The notes: generated from the sequence alone by a model not told the origin. A DNA stretch of 64,000 nucleotides from DASZTV01 sp035550655 (GCA_035550655.1 DASZOU010000016.1:76012-140011); one strand, 5' to 3'. Positions 41,855 through 51,142 are shown, counted from the first letter of the stretch. Numbers and translations are program-made.

Positions 41855-42172
41855 CTACTTCCCGGTCTCGATACCGGTCACCCGCAGCGTCGTGAGCTGG
41901 GCACGGTGGCCCTGACGCCGGTGGTAGCCGGACTTGTTCTTGAACAGGTGGATCGTGATCTTGGGCCCCTTGACCGCCTCGACCACCTCAGCGGTGACGG
42001 AGGCCTTCGCAAGCGCGGCGGCATCGGCCGTCACGGCCCCCGCGTCGTCGACGAGCAGAAGGGCAGGCAGCGTCACGGACTCGCCCGGCGCGCTCGCGAT
42101 CCGGTCGACCGTGAGCGTGTCGCCGACAGCGACCTTGTGCTGGTGGCCGCCGCTGCGGACAATCGCGTACAC
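41855..42172 (-). CDS. rplU: 50S ribosomal protein L21 (bL21)
   Basis: 105 residues from GTG 42172 (YAIVRSGGHQHKVAVGD), ending KNKSGYHRRQGHRAQLTTLRV, both diagnostic of bL21. GAGGAG lies about eight bases before the start. A short leader with a hairpin (42199-42222) and a promoter-like pair are upstream, so rplU-rpmA-obg can be transcribed separately from rne. Confidence 0.97.
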   Translation of the reverse strand: MYAIVRSGGHQHKVAVGDTLTVDRIASAPGESVTLPALLLVDDAGAVTADAAALAKASVTAEVVEAVKGPKITIHLFKNKSGYHRRQGHRAQLTTLRVTGIETGK

Positions 42173-42198
42173 CCTGAGGCTCCTCGAAGATTTTGGCC

Positions 42199-42261
42199 GT
42201 GCGCGCAAGGCATCGCGCGCACCGACCGACCAGTGTAAGGACCGGTACGCCGCCCGATCAA
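42199..42261 (-). promoter_or_regulatory. rplU promoter and leader hairpin
   Basis: On the minus strand TTGATC (42261-42256), 18 bases, and TACACT (42237-42232) form a good sigma-A-type promoter; the -35 overlaps the rne stop codon. The predicted message begins near 42225 and at once contains the hairpin GTGCGCGC/GCGCGCAC (42199-42206 and 42215-42222, eight-base loop) before the ribosome-binding site. It may stabilise the leader or serve autoregulation by L21 (inference). Confidence 0.55.
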
Positions 42262-44603
42262 ACCTCGACCGGCTCCACACCCGCCTCGGCGACCTCGGCG
42301 GACACCGCCTCGGACTCGGAGGTCTCGGGCTTGCCGCTCGACCGGTCGCCGTCCTTGCTCGACCGGTCGCCGTCCTTGCGCTTGCCGTGGCCGCCCTTGC
42401 CGCTCGGCTTCGGCGGCCGCTTCTGGGCGACCGGGTCGTGGGTCAGGACGACGCCGCTCCCGCCGCACTCCTTGCAGGTCTCGCTGAACGACTCCAGCAG
42501 GCCCTCGCCGACGCGCTTTCGCGTCATCTGCACGAGCCCGAGCGACGTGACCTCGGCGACCTGGTGGCGGGTGCGGTCGCGACCGAGGCACTCGACCAGG
42601 CGGCGTAGCACCAGGTCGCGGTTGCTCTCGAGCACCATGTCGATGAAGTCGATGACGATGATTCCGCCGAGGTCGCGCAGGCGCAGTTGCCGCACGAGCT
42701 CCTCAGCTGCCTCGAGGTTGTTCTTGGTGACGGTCTCTTCGAGGTTGCCGCCCTTGCCGGTGAACTTCCCGGTGTTCACGTCGACGACGACCATCGCCTC
42801 GGTCCGGTCGATGACCAGGTAGCCGCCGCTGGGCAGCCAGACCTTGCGGTCCAGCGCCTTGGCGAGCTGCTCGTCGATCCGGTACGCCGCGAAGACGTCC
42901 TCGTCCTCGGTCCAGCGGCGGGTGCGCTCCGCGAGGTCCGGCGCCACCCAGCGGACGTAGTTGTCGATCGTGTCCCACTCGTCGGCGCCCTGAACGACGA
43001 GGCCGTTGAAGTCCTCGTTGAAGATGTCGCGGACGACGCGGATCACGAGGTCCGGCTCGGAGTAGATCAGGCTCGGCGCGCTCGCGGTCTGCGCCTTCTT
43101 CTCGATGTCCTCCCACTGCGCCCGCAGCCGGTTCAGGTCGCGTTCGAGCGCCTCCTCGGAGGCACCCTCGGCGGCTGTGCGGATGATGACGCCCGCGTCT
43201 TCCGGGGTGAGCCGCTTGAGGATCGTCTTGAGCCGGGTGCGCTCGGTGTCAGGCAGCTTGCGGCTGATGCCCGACAGCCGTCCGTCGGGCACGTAGACCA
43301 TGAACCGCCCAGGCATGCTGACCTGGCTGGTGAGCCGTGCGCCCTTGTGGCCGATCGGGTCCTTCGTCACCTGGACGAGAACGGATTGGCCGCTCTTCAG
43401 CGCCTGCTCGATTCGCGGGGCGCCGCCTTCAAGCGCGCTCGCGTCGTAGTTCACCTCACCGGCGTACAGGACGGCGTTGCGTCCCCGGCCGATGTCGACG
43501 AAGGCCGCCTCCATGCTCGGCAGGACGTTCTGCACCTTGCCGAGGTAGACGTTGCCGACCATCGACGCGGAGTGCTTGCGAGTCACGTAGTGCTCGACCA
43601 GTACGCCGTCCTCGAGCACCGCGATCTGCGTGCGGTCCTCGCCCTGCTTGACGACCATGATCCGGTCGACCGCTTCGCGGCGGGCGAGGAACTCGGCCTC
43701 GGTGATGATCGACGGCCGGCGACGCTGGGTTTCGCGGCCGTCGCGGCGGCGCTGCCGCTTCGCCTCGATGCGCGTCGATCCCTTGACGCCCCGGACGTCG
43801 CCGCGGGCGGCATCGCCGCGAGCCGTCTCTTCGCTGCTCGAGCGCGGCGGCCGCACGTGTACGACCGTGTTCGGCGGGTCGTCCGGCGCGAGCCCGTCCT
43901 CGGTGAGCTCGCCTCCCGCGGTACGCCGCCGGCGGCGCCGCCGGCGGGTGCCGGTGCTGGTGCCGCTGCCGTCACCGGCATCGTCGGAAGCCTCGCCGTC
44001 GCCGGCGTCGCTCTCGGCGCCGGAGTCCTCGGCGTCGGTCGGTTCGCCACTCTCGTCGGCGCCCGCCTCCCCACCCGGACCGCGTCCGCCACGACCGCGG
44101 CGGCCTCGGCGGCGGCGATTGGAGCGTGGAGCGCCCGGCTCGCCGTCGGCCTCGTCGTCAGTGGCGTCCTCGACGTCCGCCGGGCCGCCTGCTGCCTCCT
44201 CCGCGGCTGGTGCGGCTGCCGCGGTCGCTCGCGGCCGGCGGGGCGGCGCCAGCTCGGCCGGCGGCGGCTGGAACAGCGGGACGGTGGGCGGGGGCACCGC
44301 GGCGGCGCCGTCCTCTGCCGAGTCGGCGGCGACCGCCTTCTTTCGGGTCCGCTTCACCGCGACGGGGGCGTCAGGGGTGGCCTCTGCCGCTGGCTCGGCG
44401 GCGACCGCCTTCTTTCGGGTCCGCTTGACCGGCTCGGTGGCTGGCGGGTCGGCCGCGACGGGCTCGGCCGCCGGTGGGGCGGTCGACGCTGCGGGCTCGA
44501 CCGGTGCGGGCGGCCCAGCGGGTCTGCGGGCAGCGCGGCGACGCGGTGGCGCCGGTTCGTTCGATTCGGTGGGGGTCTCGTTGGTGCGCTCGTCGTCGAG
44601 CAC
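42258..44603 (-). CDS. rne: Ribonuclease E/G
   Basis: 781 residues from GTG 44603, chosen because AGGAG sits five to six bases upstream. The first 280 residues are low-complexity, Ala/Pro/Arg-rich and acidic. Then comes an S1 domain (VGNVYLGKVQNVLPSMEAAFVDIG), the 5'-sensor/RNase H-like region, catalytic Asp segment VVDVNTGKFTGKGG and LGGIIVIDFIDM, and the Zn-link motif CKECGGSG. A basic, Lys-rich tail ends the protein. It starts mRNA decay and processes rRNA and tRNA. The N-terminal region carries two 24-residue-spaced copies of KRTRKKAVAA. Confidence 0.97.
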   Translation of the reverse strand: MLDDERTNETPTESNEPAPPRRRAARRPAGPPAPVEPAASTAPPAAEPVAADPPATEPVKRTRKKAVAAEPAAEATPDAPVAVKRTRKKAVAADSAEDGAAAVPPPTVPLFQPPPAELAPPRRPRATAAAAPAAEEAAGGPADVEDATDDEADGEPGAPRSNRRRRGRRGRGGRGPGGEAGADESGEPTDAEDSGAESDAGDGEASDDAGDGSGTSTGTRRRRRRRRTAGGELTEDGLAPDDPPNTVVHVRPPRSSSEETARGDAARGDVRGVKGSTRIEAKRQRRRDGRETQRRRPSIITEAEFLARREAVDRIMVVKQGEDRTQIAVLEDGVLVEHYVTRKHSASMVGNVYLGKVQNVLPSMEAAFVDIGRGRNAVLYAGEVNYDASALEGGAPRIEQALKSGQSVLVQVTKDPIGHKGARLTSQVSMPGRFMVYVPDGRLSGISRKLPDTERTRLKTILKRLTPEDAGVIIRTAAEGASEEALERDLNRLRAQWEDIEKKAQTASAPSLIYSEPDLVIRVVRDIFNEDFNGLVVQGADEWDTIDNYVRWVAPDLAERTRRWTEDEDVFAAYRIDEQLAKALDRKVWLPSGGYLVIDRTEAMVVVDVNTGKFTGKGGNLEETVTKNNLEAAEELVRQLRLRDLGGIIVIDFIDMVLESNRDLVLRRLVECLGRDRTRHQVAEVTSLGLVQMTRKRVGEGLLESFSETCKECGGSGVVLTHDPVAQKRPPKPSGKGGHGKRKDGDRSSKDGDRSSGKPETSESEAVSAEVAEAGVEPVEV
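44323..44426 (-). repeat. Tandem repeat in the rne N-terminal extension
   Basis: Two identical 32-base copies (44323-44354 and 44395-44426), starting 72 bases apart, encode KRTRKKAVAA twice within the unstructured region. Identity at the DNA level, third positions included, suggests recent duplication. The basic repeats could bind RNA or membrane or degradosome partners (inference). Confidence 0.8.
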
Positions 44604-44726
44604 GTGTACTCCTGTCCGCTCCCGGGAGCGCCATGAGCGGTCCGCCCTGGCACCCCGCGCGGGGCGAGGTCTCAAAAAGCCTGTTGGCGACGGCGCCTCG
44701 ATCGCGAAGTGGGAGGCCGGACCGCT
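44604..44726 (-). promoter_or_regulatory. Structured rne leader
   Basis: The 123 bases before rne contain an outer inverted repeat GAGCGGTCCG (44635-44644) with CGGACCGCTC (44718-44727) and an inner perfect palindrome CCCCGCGCGGGG (44653-44664). A T5 run on the minus strand lies inside the outer repeat. RNase E in other bacteria controls its own mRNA through the leader; the same is possible here but only inferred. No clear promoter was found. Confidence 0.4.
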
Positions 44727-45461
44727 CTATCCGAGCGGGTCGACCAGGCGCCTCGCGCCCTGCGGCGGCACCGCGTCAAGCAGGCCCTGCGCCAGCCTCG
44801 TCGCCACGGGGGCCACGGGCGTCGACAGTCCGGCTGCAAGTCGCAGCGCCGTCACAACGTCGTCGGGTCGAACAGCGGGTGTGACATGCCGTAAGACCAC
44901 GTCCAGTGTCGCACACGAGGCGCCGGCGACCGGCTCAGCGGCCACGATCGCCGCCCGCGCGTCGATCTGCCGCATCCCGTCCTTGGTGGGGCGGTCCACC
45001 ACGAAGGCATCGAGGGCGAGCAGCACCGCGAGCGCGGCCGCACCCGCTTCGTCAGGCACCTCCGGAAGCTCGATGCGCCAGGTGGATGCCTCGATGCGGT
45101 CGGCCAGCCCCGCCTCCCCCGGCACTGCCTCGACCACCGTCAGCACGTCGAGACCCGCCGGGAGAGCGGCGTCGAGCGCGTTACGCACCCAGTCCGGATC
45201 GCGGCGCTCGGCGAGACCGATCTCTAGGTACTCCGCCTCAGAAGCTGCCCCGGTGGGCGCCGCACCGGCGTAGGAGACCTTTGGATGCGGCGAGAAGCCC
45301 GCACTGAAGGCGATCGGCACGCTGGAACGGTGCAGCGCGCGCTCGAACGCCCGGGCGAAGTCACGGTGACTGATGAACCGCAGCCGGCCGCGCTTGGTGT
45401 AGCGAACCCGCAGCCGCTGCACGACCGGCGGCGGCGGCGGACCTTCTGGCTGTCTGGACAA
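44727..45461 (-). CDS. TIGR03936 (DUF2344) radical-SAM-associated protein
   Basis: 244 residues. RLRFISHRDFARAFERALHRSSVPIAFSAGFSPHPKVS is the conserved N-terminal region. The family is nearly always beside the TIGR03960 radical SAM gene and the rne/rplU genes, as here; a role in RNA or ribosome modification is suspected but unproven. The frame starts with TTG at 45461, 14 bases after the radical SAM stop; a start at an internal GTG is possible. Confidence 0.93.
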   Translation of the reverse strand: MSRQPEGPPPPPVVQRLRVRYTKRGRLRFISHRDFARAFERALHRSSVPIAFSAGFSPHPKVSYAGAAPTGAASEAEYLEIGLAERRDPDWVRNALDAALPAGLDVLTVVEAVPGEAGLADRIEASTWRIELPEVPDEAGAAALAVLLALDAFVVDRPTKDGMRQIDARAAIVAAEPVAGASCATLDVVLRHVTPAVRPDDVVTALRLAAGLSTPVAPVATRLAQGLLDAVPPQGARRLVDPLG

Positions 45462-45475
45462 GAGGGTCGGGCCGA

Positions 45476-47398
45476 TCAGACCGGCGTCAGCGGGATGACG
45501 GACCGCCCGGTCGGGCCGACCTGGGTCTCGGTGTTCATCGAGGGACAGACGCCGCAGTCGTAGCAGGGGCTCCAGCGGCAGTCCTCGACCTCGGCCTCGC
45601 CGATGGCGTTTTGCCAGTCACCCCAGAGCCAGTCCTTGTCGAGACCGGAGTCCAGGTGGTCCCACGGCAGCACCTCGGACAGCTCACGCTCCCGGGTGGT
45701 GTACCAGTCGAGCGAGACCGGCGAGCCGTCGAAGGCCGCGTCGCACGCGGCGACCCAGCGATCGAAGGAGAAGTGCTCGCTCCAGCCGTCGAATCGCGCC
45801 CCGTCCTCCCACGCCCGCCGGATGGCGGCGCCGACGCGACGGTCACCACGCGAGAGCATTCCCTCGATGATCGACGGCCGGCCGTCGTGGTAGCGAAGGC
45901 CGATCGACTTGCCGAAGTTCTTGTCCTTCACGACCGCCGCCTTGAGCGCGGCGAGCCGGCGGTCGACGCTCTCGTGGTCGAGCTGTGCCGCCCACTGGAA
46001 CGGCGTGTGCGGCTTCGGTACGAAGCCGCCGATCGACACCGTGCAGCGAATGTCCTTGCGACCCGACGCCTGCCGCCCGGTCTCGATCACCCGGCTCGCG
46101 ACACCGGCGATCGCCACCACGTCCTCGTCGGTCTCGGTGGGCAAGCCGCACATGAAGTAGAGCTTCACCTGCCGCCAACCGTTGCCGTACGCCGTGGCGA
46201 CGGTACGGATCAGGTCGTCCTCGGTGACCATCTTGTTGATCACCTTGCGCATCCGCTCGCTGCCGCCTTCCGGCGCGAACGTCAGGCCGGTACGCCGGCC
46301 GTTGCGCGACAGCTCGTTGGCGAGCGTCACGTTGAAAGCATCGACCCGCGTCGACGGCAGCGACAACGAGACGTTCGTCCCGTCGTACACATCTGCCAGT
46401 CCCTTGGCGACCGCCGCTATCTCGCTGTGGTCGGCGCTCGACAGCGACAGCAGCCCGACCTCTTCGAAGCCGGTCGCCGCCACACCGCGCTGCACCATCT
46501 CGCCGATCGTCGTGATGGAGCGCTCGCGCACCGGCCGCGTGATCATGCCTGCCTGGCAGAACCGGCAGCCGCGCGTACAGCCCCGGAAGATCTCGACGCT
46601 GTAGCGCTCGTGCACCGTCTCGGCGAGCGGGACCAGCGGCTGCTTCGGGTAGGGCCAGTCGTCGAGGTCCATGACGGTCTGCTTCGCGACCCGCCACGGC
46701 ACGCCGGGACGGTTCGGGGCGACTCGCTGGATCCGGCCGTCCGCCAGGTACGTCATGTCATAGAAGCCGGGCACGTAAGCGACACCACTTGTGGCAAGTC
46801 GCAGCAGCAACCCGTCGCGGCCGTCGGGGCGGTCTTCGGCCTTCCACGCACGGACGATGTCGGTGATCGCGAGCACCGCCTGCTCGCCGTCGCCGAGCAC
46901 TGCCGCGTCGATGAACTCCGCGATCGGCTCCGGGTTGAACGCCGCGTGCCCGCCCGCGATCACGACGGGGTCGTCGACGGTGCGGTCGGCCGCGGCGATC
47001 GGAATGCCGGCGAGATCGAGCGCCGTGAGCAGGTTCGTGTAGCCGAGCTCGGTCGAGAACGACACGCCGAGCAAGTCGAACTCGCCGACCGGCCGATGGC
47101 CGTCGACGGTGAACTGCGGGATCCCGTGCTCCCGCATGAGCGCCTCGAGGTCCGGCCACACCGAGTAGGTCCGTTCCGCGAGCACGTCGACGCGCTCGTT
47201 CAGCAGCTCGTAGAGGATCTGCACGCCCTGGTTCGGCAGACCGACCTCGTAGGCGTCGGGGTACATGAGCGCCCACCGCACGGCGGCGCTGTCCCAGTCC
47301 TTGGTGACCGCGTGCAGCTCGCCGCCGACGTACTGCACCGGCTTGCGCACCAACGGCAGCAGCGGCTCGAGTCGATCGAACATGCTGGTGCCGGCCAT
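45476..47398 (-). CDS. TIGR03960 B12-binding/radical SAM protein
   Basis: 640 residues. The N-terminal part (about 20-200) resembles a cobalamin-binding region (VQILYELLNERVDVLAERTYSVWPD). The radical SAM [4Fe-4S] motif is FRGCTRGCRFCQAGM, followed by the TIM-barrel core (TFAPEGGSERMRKVINK). A Cys cluster near the C-terminus (CRWSPCYDCGVC) may bind another iron-sulphur centre. Substrate unknown; paired with the TIGR03936 protein downstream. Confidence 0.95.
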   Translation of the reverse strand: MAGTSMFDRLEPLLPLVRKPVQYVGGELHAVTKDWDSAAVRWALMYPDAYEVGLPNQGVQILYELLNERVDVLAERTYSVWPDLEALMREHGIPQFTVDGHRPVGEFDLLGVSFSTELGYTNLLTALDLAGIPIAAADRTVDDPVVIAGGHAAFNPEPIAEFIDAAVLGDGEQAVLAITDIVRAWKAEDRPDGRDGLLLRLATSGVAYVPGFYDMTYLADGRIQRVAPNRPGVPWRVAKQTVMDLDDWPYPKQPLVPLAETVHERYSVEIFRGCTRGCRFCQAGMITRPVRERSITTIGEMVQRGVAATGFEEVGLLSLSSADHSEIAAVAKGLADVYDGTNVSLSLPSTRVDAFNVTLANELSRNGRRTGLTFAPEGGSERMRKVINKMVTEDDLIRTVATAYGNGWRQVKLYFMCGLPTETDEDVVAIAGVASRVIETGRQASGRKDIRCTVSIGGFVPKPHTPFQWAAQLDHESVDRRLAALKAAVVKDKNFGKSIGLRYHDGRPSIIEGMLSRGDRRVGAAIRRAWEDGARFDGWSEHFSFDRWVAACDAAFDGSPVSLDWYTTRERELSEVLPWDHLDSGLDKDWLWGDWQNAIGEAEVEDCRWSPCYDCGVCPSMNTETQVGPTGRSVIPLTPV

Positions 47399-47687
47399 GC
47401 GGACCAGGGTAGGTCGCCCTATCGGTGGCTAGCCAAAGTCAAGACCCGCAGAGACCGCGGCAGGGCTCGCGATGGGCTCACTTGCCGCTGGCTGCTGACG
47501 GTTTCGTGGACATCCAGCACACAAACGTGCCGTCGGCCGCGTCCTGTTGCGCTCATCGGTGCTCCACGAAGCACCGACGTGATGCGTTTGTGTGCTGGAT
47601 GTCCGACCAACCGCCGCCGGGCAGCCCAACTAAGCGGGAGCGGGAGCCCTCCCCCGCTCATTGCCGGTTTTGACTTTTGCTCTTGCG
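47399..47687. other. Intergenic region between rodA and the radical SAM gene
   Basis: 289 bases between two leftward genes. It contains the large inverted repeat at 47508-47604 described separately. The parts 47399-47507 and 47605-47687 show no open frame, tRNA or terminator that I can support. Confidence 0.6.
47508..47604. repeat. Inverted repeat with nested hairpin
   Basis: GGACATCCAGCACACAAACG (47508-47527) and its exact reverse complement (47585-47604) form 20-base perfect arms. Between them, TCGGTGCT (47554-47561) and AGCACCGA (47568-47575) form a second, eight-base hairpin with loop CCACGA. The whole 97-base unit could be a miniature mobile element or a structured RNA. No coding sequence fits inside. 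Confidence 0.8.
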
Positions 47688-48872
47688 CTACGTGTTCGAG
47701 CGGACTCTCACGTTCTGCAGCAGCCCGATCGCGATCATCGAGGCGAACATCGAGGTGCCGCCGTAGGACACGAACGGCAGCGGTAGGCCTGTGATCGGCA
47801 TGATGCCGAGGTTCATCCCGATGTTCTCGAAGGTCTGGAACGCGAACCAGCACACGATTCCGACGCCCACGAGCATCCCGAACTGGTCGCGGGCGTATCG
47901 GGCGATCCGCAACGCCCGCCACAGCACCACGCCGGAGAGCAGGACCACCAGCGCAGAGCCCACGAGCCCGAGCTCCTCCCCCGCGACGGAGAAGACGAAG
48001 TCGGTCTGCTGTTCGGGGACGAACTGACCGTTGGTCTGCGTCCCGTGGCCGAGGCCCTGACCGAACCAGCCGCCGTGGCCGATCGCGATGCCGGCCTGCT
48101 GTTGGTTGAACTTGAACGTCTGCGCAGCGGCGGAGTTGTTGTTGTGGGTCAGCGCCTGGAAGCGCGCGAGCTGGTACTGGTGCAGCAGATGCGCATGGAT
48201 GACGAAGAAGGCGCCGATGACGGCCAAAGCCAGCATCCCGCCGACCCACCGGCCCGGAACGCCGGACAGCGCCAGCATCCCGAAGATCGTGACGACGAAG
48301 ACCATCACCGACCCGACGTCGGGCTGGGCAAGGATCAACAGCACGGGTACGGCGGACAGCGCGAAGCAGAGCAGGATGTCGTTCCTGGTCGGCTCGGAAC
48401 GGCCCTCCCGCTTCTCCGCGAGCAGCATGGCGATGCCGAGGACAACCGCGATCTTGGCGAACTCCGACGGCTGCACCTCGAAGCCGCCACCGAGCTTGAT
48501 CCACGAGTGCGCACCGTTGATGGTGCTGCCGAGCGGCGTCAGCACGACCAGCAAACCCAGCAGCGACGCGGCGTACAGCACCGGCGTGTACGCCCGAAGC
48601 GTCCGGTAGTCGACGAGCGCAGCGGTCACCGCAAGGCTCGAGCCGATCAGGATGTTGAGGATGTCCTTCTTCAGGTACGACGAACCGAGACCTTGCGGCT
48701 TCGCCGCGGCCCATACCAGCGCGCAGCCCAGGACGCAGAGGACAGAGACCGCCGCCACCAGCACCCAGTCGAGCTGGCGAAGGAAGGAGTCGCGGTCGAG
48801 CGCGCGCTCTCGCAGCGTCTCGCGGCGCAGCGAGATCGGCGCTGAGCGCGTCGACTCCGACCAGTCGGTCAC
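47688..48872 (-). CDS. rodA: Peptidoglycan polymerase RodA (SEDS family)
   Basis: 394 residues with about ten membrane helices. SEDS marks: LVWAAAKPQGLGSSYLKKD, the LQPSEFAKIAVV-type segment (FEVQPSEFAKIAVVLG), QPDVGSVMVF and TGLPLPFVSYGGTSM. RodA polymerises glycan strands with its class B PBP partner, encoded directly upstream (GTGA overlap). GTG at 48872 is fixed by that overlap. Together with MreBCD it forms the elongasome-type machinery. Confidence 0.96.
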   Translation of the reverse strand: MTDWSESTRSAPISLRRETLRERALDRDSFLRQLDWVLVAAVSVLCVLGCALVWAAAKPQGLGSSYLKKDILNILIGSSLAVTAALVDYRTLRAYTPVLYAASLLGLLVVLTPLGSTINGAHSWIKLGGGFEVQPSEFAKIAVVLGIAMLLAEKREGRSEPTRNDILLCFALSAVPVLLILAQPDVGSVMVFVVTIFGMLALSGVPGRWVGGMLALAVIGAFFVIHAHLLHQYQLARFQALTHNNNSAAAQTFKFNQQQAGIAIGHGGWFGQGLGHGTQTNGQFVPEQQTDFVFSVAGEELGLVGSALVVLLSGVVLWRALRIARYARDQFGMLVGVGIVCWFAFQTFENIGMNLGIMPITGLPLPFVSYGGTSMFASMIAIGLLQNVRVRSNT

Positions 48873-51142
48873 GGCCGCGCTCCGCGGCGCTGGGATCGTG
48901 CCGGCTCCAGCACGGGCGGCAGGCCGAGCGCGGAGGGCGTCGACGACGGCGAGGTGGACGAGGCGGTCTTGGGCGACGCGGTGCCCGTCGAGCCCGCTCC
49001 GGACCCGCTGTGGTGGTGTCGAGGCGGGCCGGCTTCGACGATGCGGACCTTCGGCAGCTTCTTCGGGGGAACGCCGTTCGGGAACAGCGCCTTGTTGCCG
49101 CCGAACCCGTAGAGCCGGTCCCACATGTTGCGAACGTACGGCGCCGCGCTGACCGCACCCTGGTAGGACTTGTTGACCTCGATCACGGTCACGAACTGCG
49201 GCTTCTGCCCGGCCGGTCCGCCGAACGACACGAACCACGAGCCGTTCTCGTGGCTGTTCTGCGAGAGCTCTGCGGTTCCGGTCTTGCCGCCGACCAGAAC
49301 CCTGCTCATCGGGAAGCCCGCGAACGCACCGACCGCGGTGCCGGGCGGATTGTGCGACGTCGTCACGCCGTAGAACGCGTTGCGCAGGTAGTCGAGCTCG
49401 TACTTCGTCAGCGGCAGGTGGTCGCGGACGGGCGCCTTGATCCGCTTGATCAGCTTGCCGGTGGGGCTGACGATCGCCTTGGCGATTCGCGGCTCGAACA
49501 CAGTGCCGCCGTTGGCCAACGCGGCATAGGCCACGGCCAGCTGCAACGGCGAGACCGTGACCGTGCCCTGACCGACGTCCTCGTTCTCCTGGTCACCGGG
49601 GAAGAGGATGAAGCCGTACTTGCAGTCCTGCGCGTCGATCTGCTGCAGGTAGCTGCCCTTGGGGCGCCGCGCCGCGCCGGCGCAGTAGTTCTTCTTGTTC
49701 TTCAGCCAGTTCTGCCGCGTGTTGTACCGGTCGGCGATGTGACCCTCCGCGACCTCCCGGGTTGGCAGGTCGATGCCGGGTTGCTCACCCAAACCGAATG
49801 CATGCGCCATGTTCTGCACACCTTCGACCGGCGGCTTGTGCTCCTTGTTGACCAGGCGGTCGTCGCGCAGCCAGTCGTTGTAGCCGAGCTGGAAGAAGAA
49901 GGTGTCGCACGACACGATCAGCGCCGTTCGCAGCGGGATGACGCCGAGCCCGCTCTCGCCTTCAAAGTTGTGCCGGCCCTGGAAGTCCGTCGGGCAGTCG
50001 GCGTAGCCGCCTGGCGCGAGCATCCCGTCGTGCATCAGGCCGGACGAGGAGATCAGCTTGAAGGTCGATCCCGGCGGGCTCGCGCTCTGGAACGCCTTGT
50101 CCACCAGCGGCGAGCCCTCCGCCTGCTGTAGCTGCTTGTAGATCTTCGCCTTAACGCTCGGCACGAAGGTGTTCGGCGGATACGTCGGCTCGCTCGCCAT
50201 CGCGACGACGCCGCCGGTACGCGCGTTGAGCACGACGCCCGCGCCGTAGTCGGCGGTGTAGCCGTCGTGCCGTGCAGCAGCGATCGCCGCCTGCACCTGC
50301 CCTTCGAGCGCGGCCTGGACGCCGGCGTCGAGGTTGGTGATCACGTTGTCGCCGGCGGTGGGTGCGGTGTTCTTCACCGTGCCCGTCACCCCACCGAGGT
50401 GGTCGACGCTGACCTGCTTCACGCCCGGAGTGCCGCGCAGGTACTGCTCGTACTGCGCCTCGAGACCGGTGACGCCCACCTGCGCGTTCTGGTAGATCGC
50501 GCGCTGGCTCGCAGGCAGCTTGGCGAGCGCGTCGGGGCCGATGAGCTGGATGTAACCGAGCATGGAGCTCGCGAAGGCGCCGTCCGGGCGCGGGTAGTGG
50601 CGCACCGCCGTCAGCTCCACCGTGACACCGGGATAGTCCTCGGGCTTCTCCTTGATCTGCAGCGCCTTGCGCGCCGCGGACAGCGTCGGCTTCAGCTCGC
50701 TGACCACAACCGGCTGGTAGGCGTAGCTGTTGTTGCAGTGCGGGGGCGAGGAGGTGATCTCGATCCCCGTCGGCGTGTGCACCTTCGGGTAGGTGCAGGG
50801 CGTCGTCTCGTTGTTGAGCAGGCCATACGGCGTACCCAGCTCCGCGGCGAGGCGATGGAGGACCGCCGCCTCCTCGACCTTGCCCATGCGGTCGAGCGCT
50901 GTCCGGTTCACCGAGACGACCAGCGCGGGCTTGTTGTCGACGAACGGCTTGCCGGTGTCGTCGAGGATCTCACCGCGCGGCGCCGGGGTGACGATGTCGT
51001 GGATCTGCTGGTTCAGCGCCTGCGCCCGCAGCTCCGGCGCGTTGAGCACCTGCAGGTACCAGAGCCGGCCGAGCAGGGTCGCCACGAGCGAGAGGACCAG
51101 CACGCCGAGAACGACGAGTCGCAGGCGCGAGCGGTCAGGCAC
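48869..51142 (-). CDS. mrdA: Penicillin-binding protein 2 (class B transpeptidase)
   Basis: 757 residues. One N-terminal membrane helix (LVVLGVLVLSLVATLLGRLW), a dimerisation/pedestal region, and a transpeptidase domain with SxxK Ser359 (GSTFK), SxD/N motif Ser411-Cys-Asp, and KTG at Lys620 (GGKTGTAEL). A Ser/Thr/Pro-rich tail follows. It crosslinks the wall made by RodA. The GTG start at 51142 is 72 bases after the mreD stop. The second motif is SCD rather than SxN, as in PBP2-type proteins. Confidence 0.96.
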   Translation of the reverse strand: MPDRSRLRLVVLGVLVLSLVATLLGRLWYLQVLNAPELRAQALNQQIHDIVTPAPRGEILDDTGKPFVDNKPALVVSVNRTALDRMGKVEEAAVLHRLAAELGTPYGLLNNETTPCTYPKVHTPTGIEITSSPPHCNNSYAYQPVVVSELKPTLSAARKALQIKEKPEDYPGVTVELTAVRHYPRPDGAFASSMLGYIQLIGPDALAKLPASQRAIYQNAQVGVTGLEAQYEQYLRGTPGVKQVSVDHLGGVTGTVKNTAPTAGDNVITNLDAGVQAALEGQVQAAIAAARHDGYTADYGAGVVLNARTGGVVAMASEPTYPPNTFVPSVKAKIYKQLQQAEGSPLVDKAFQSASPPGSTFKLISSSGLMHDGMLAPGGYADCPTDFQGRHNFEGESGLGVIPLRTALIVSCDTFFFQLGYNDWLRDDRLVNKEHKPPVEGVQNMAHAFGLGEQPGIDLPTREVAEGHIADRYNTRQNWLKNKKNYCAGAARRPKGSYLQQIDAQDCKYGFILFPGDQENEDVGQGTVTVSPLQLAVAYAALANGGTVFEPRIAKAIVSPTGKLIKRIKAPVRDHLPLTKYELDYLRNAFYGVTTSHNPPGTAVGAFAGFPMSRVLVGGKTGTAELSQNSHENGSWFVSFGGPAGQKPQFVTVIEVNKSYQGAVSAAPYVRNMWDRLYGFGGNKALFPNGVPPKKLPKVRIVEAGPPRHHHSGSGAGSTGTASPKTASSTSPSSTPSALGLPPVLEPARSQRRGARP

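Noticed and set aside
42687..44636. 649-codon plus-strand frame opposite rne
   Set aside because: No family motif, very Arg/Val/Gly-rich, and rne on the other strand has all domains of RNase E/G.
47497..47507. TGACGGTTTCG resembling the left box at 26655-26671
   Set aside because: No second half-site at 11 bases and no promoter nearby; chance match.
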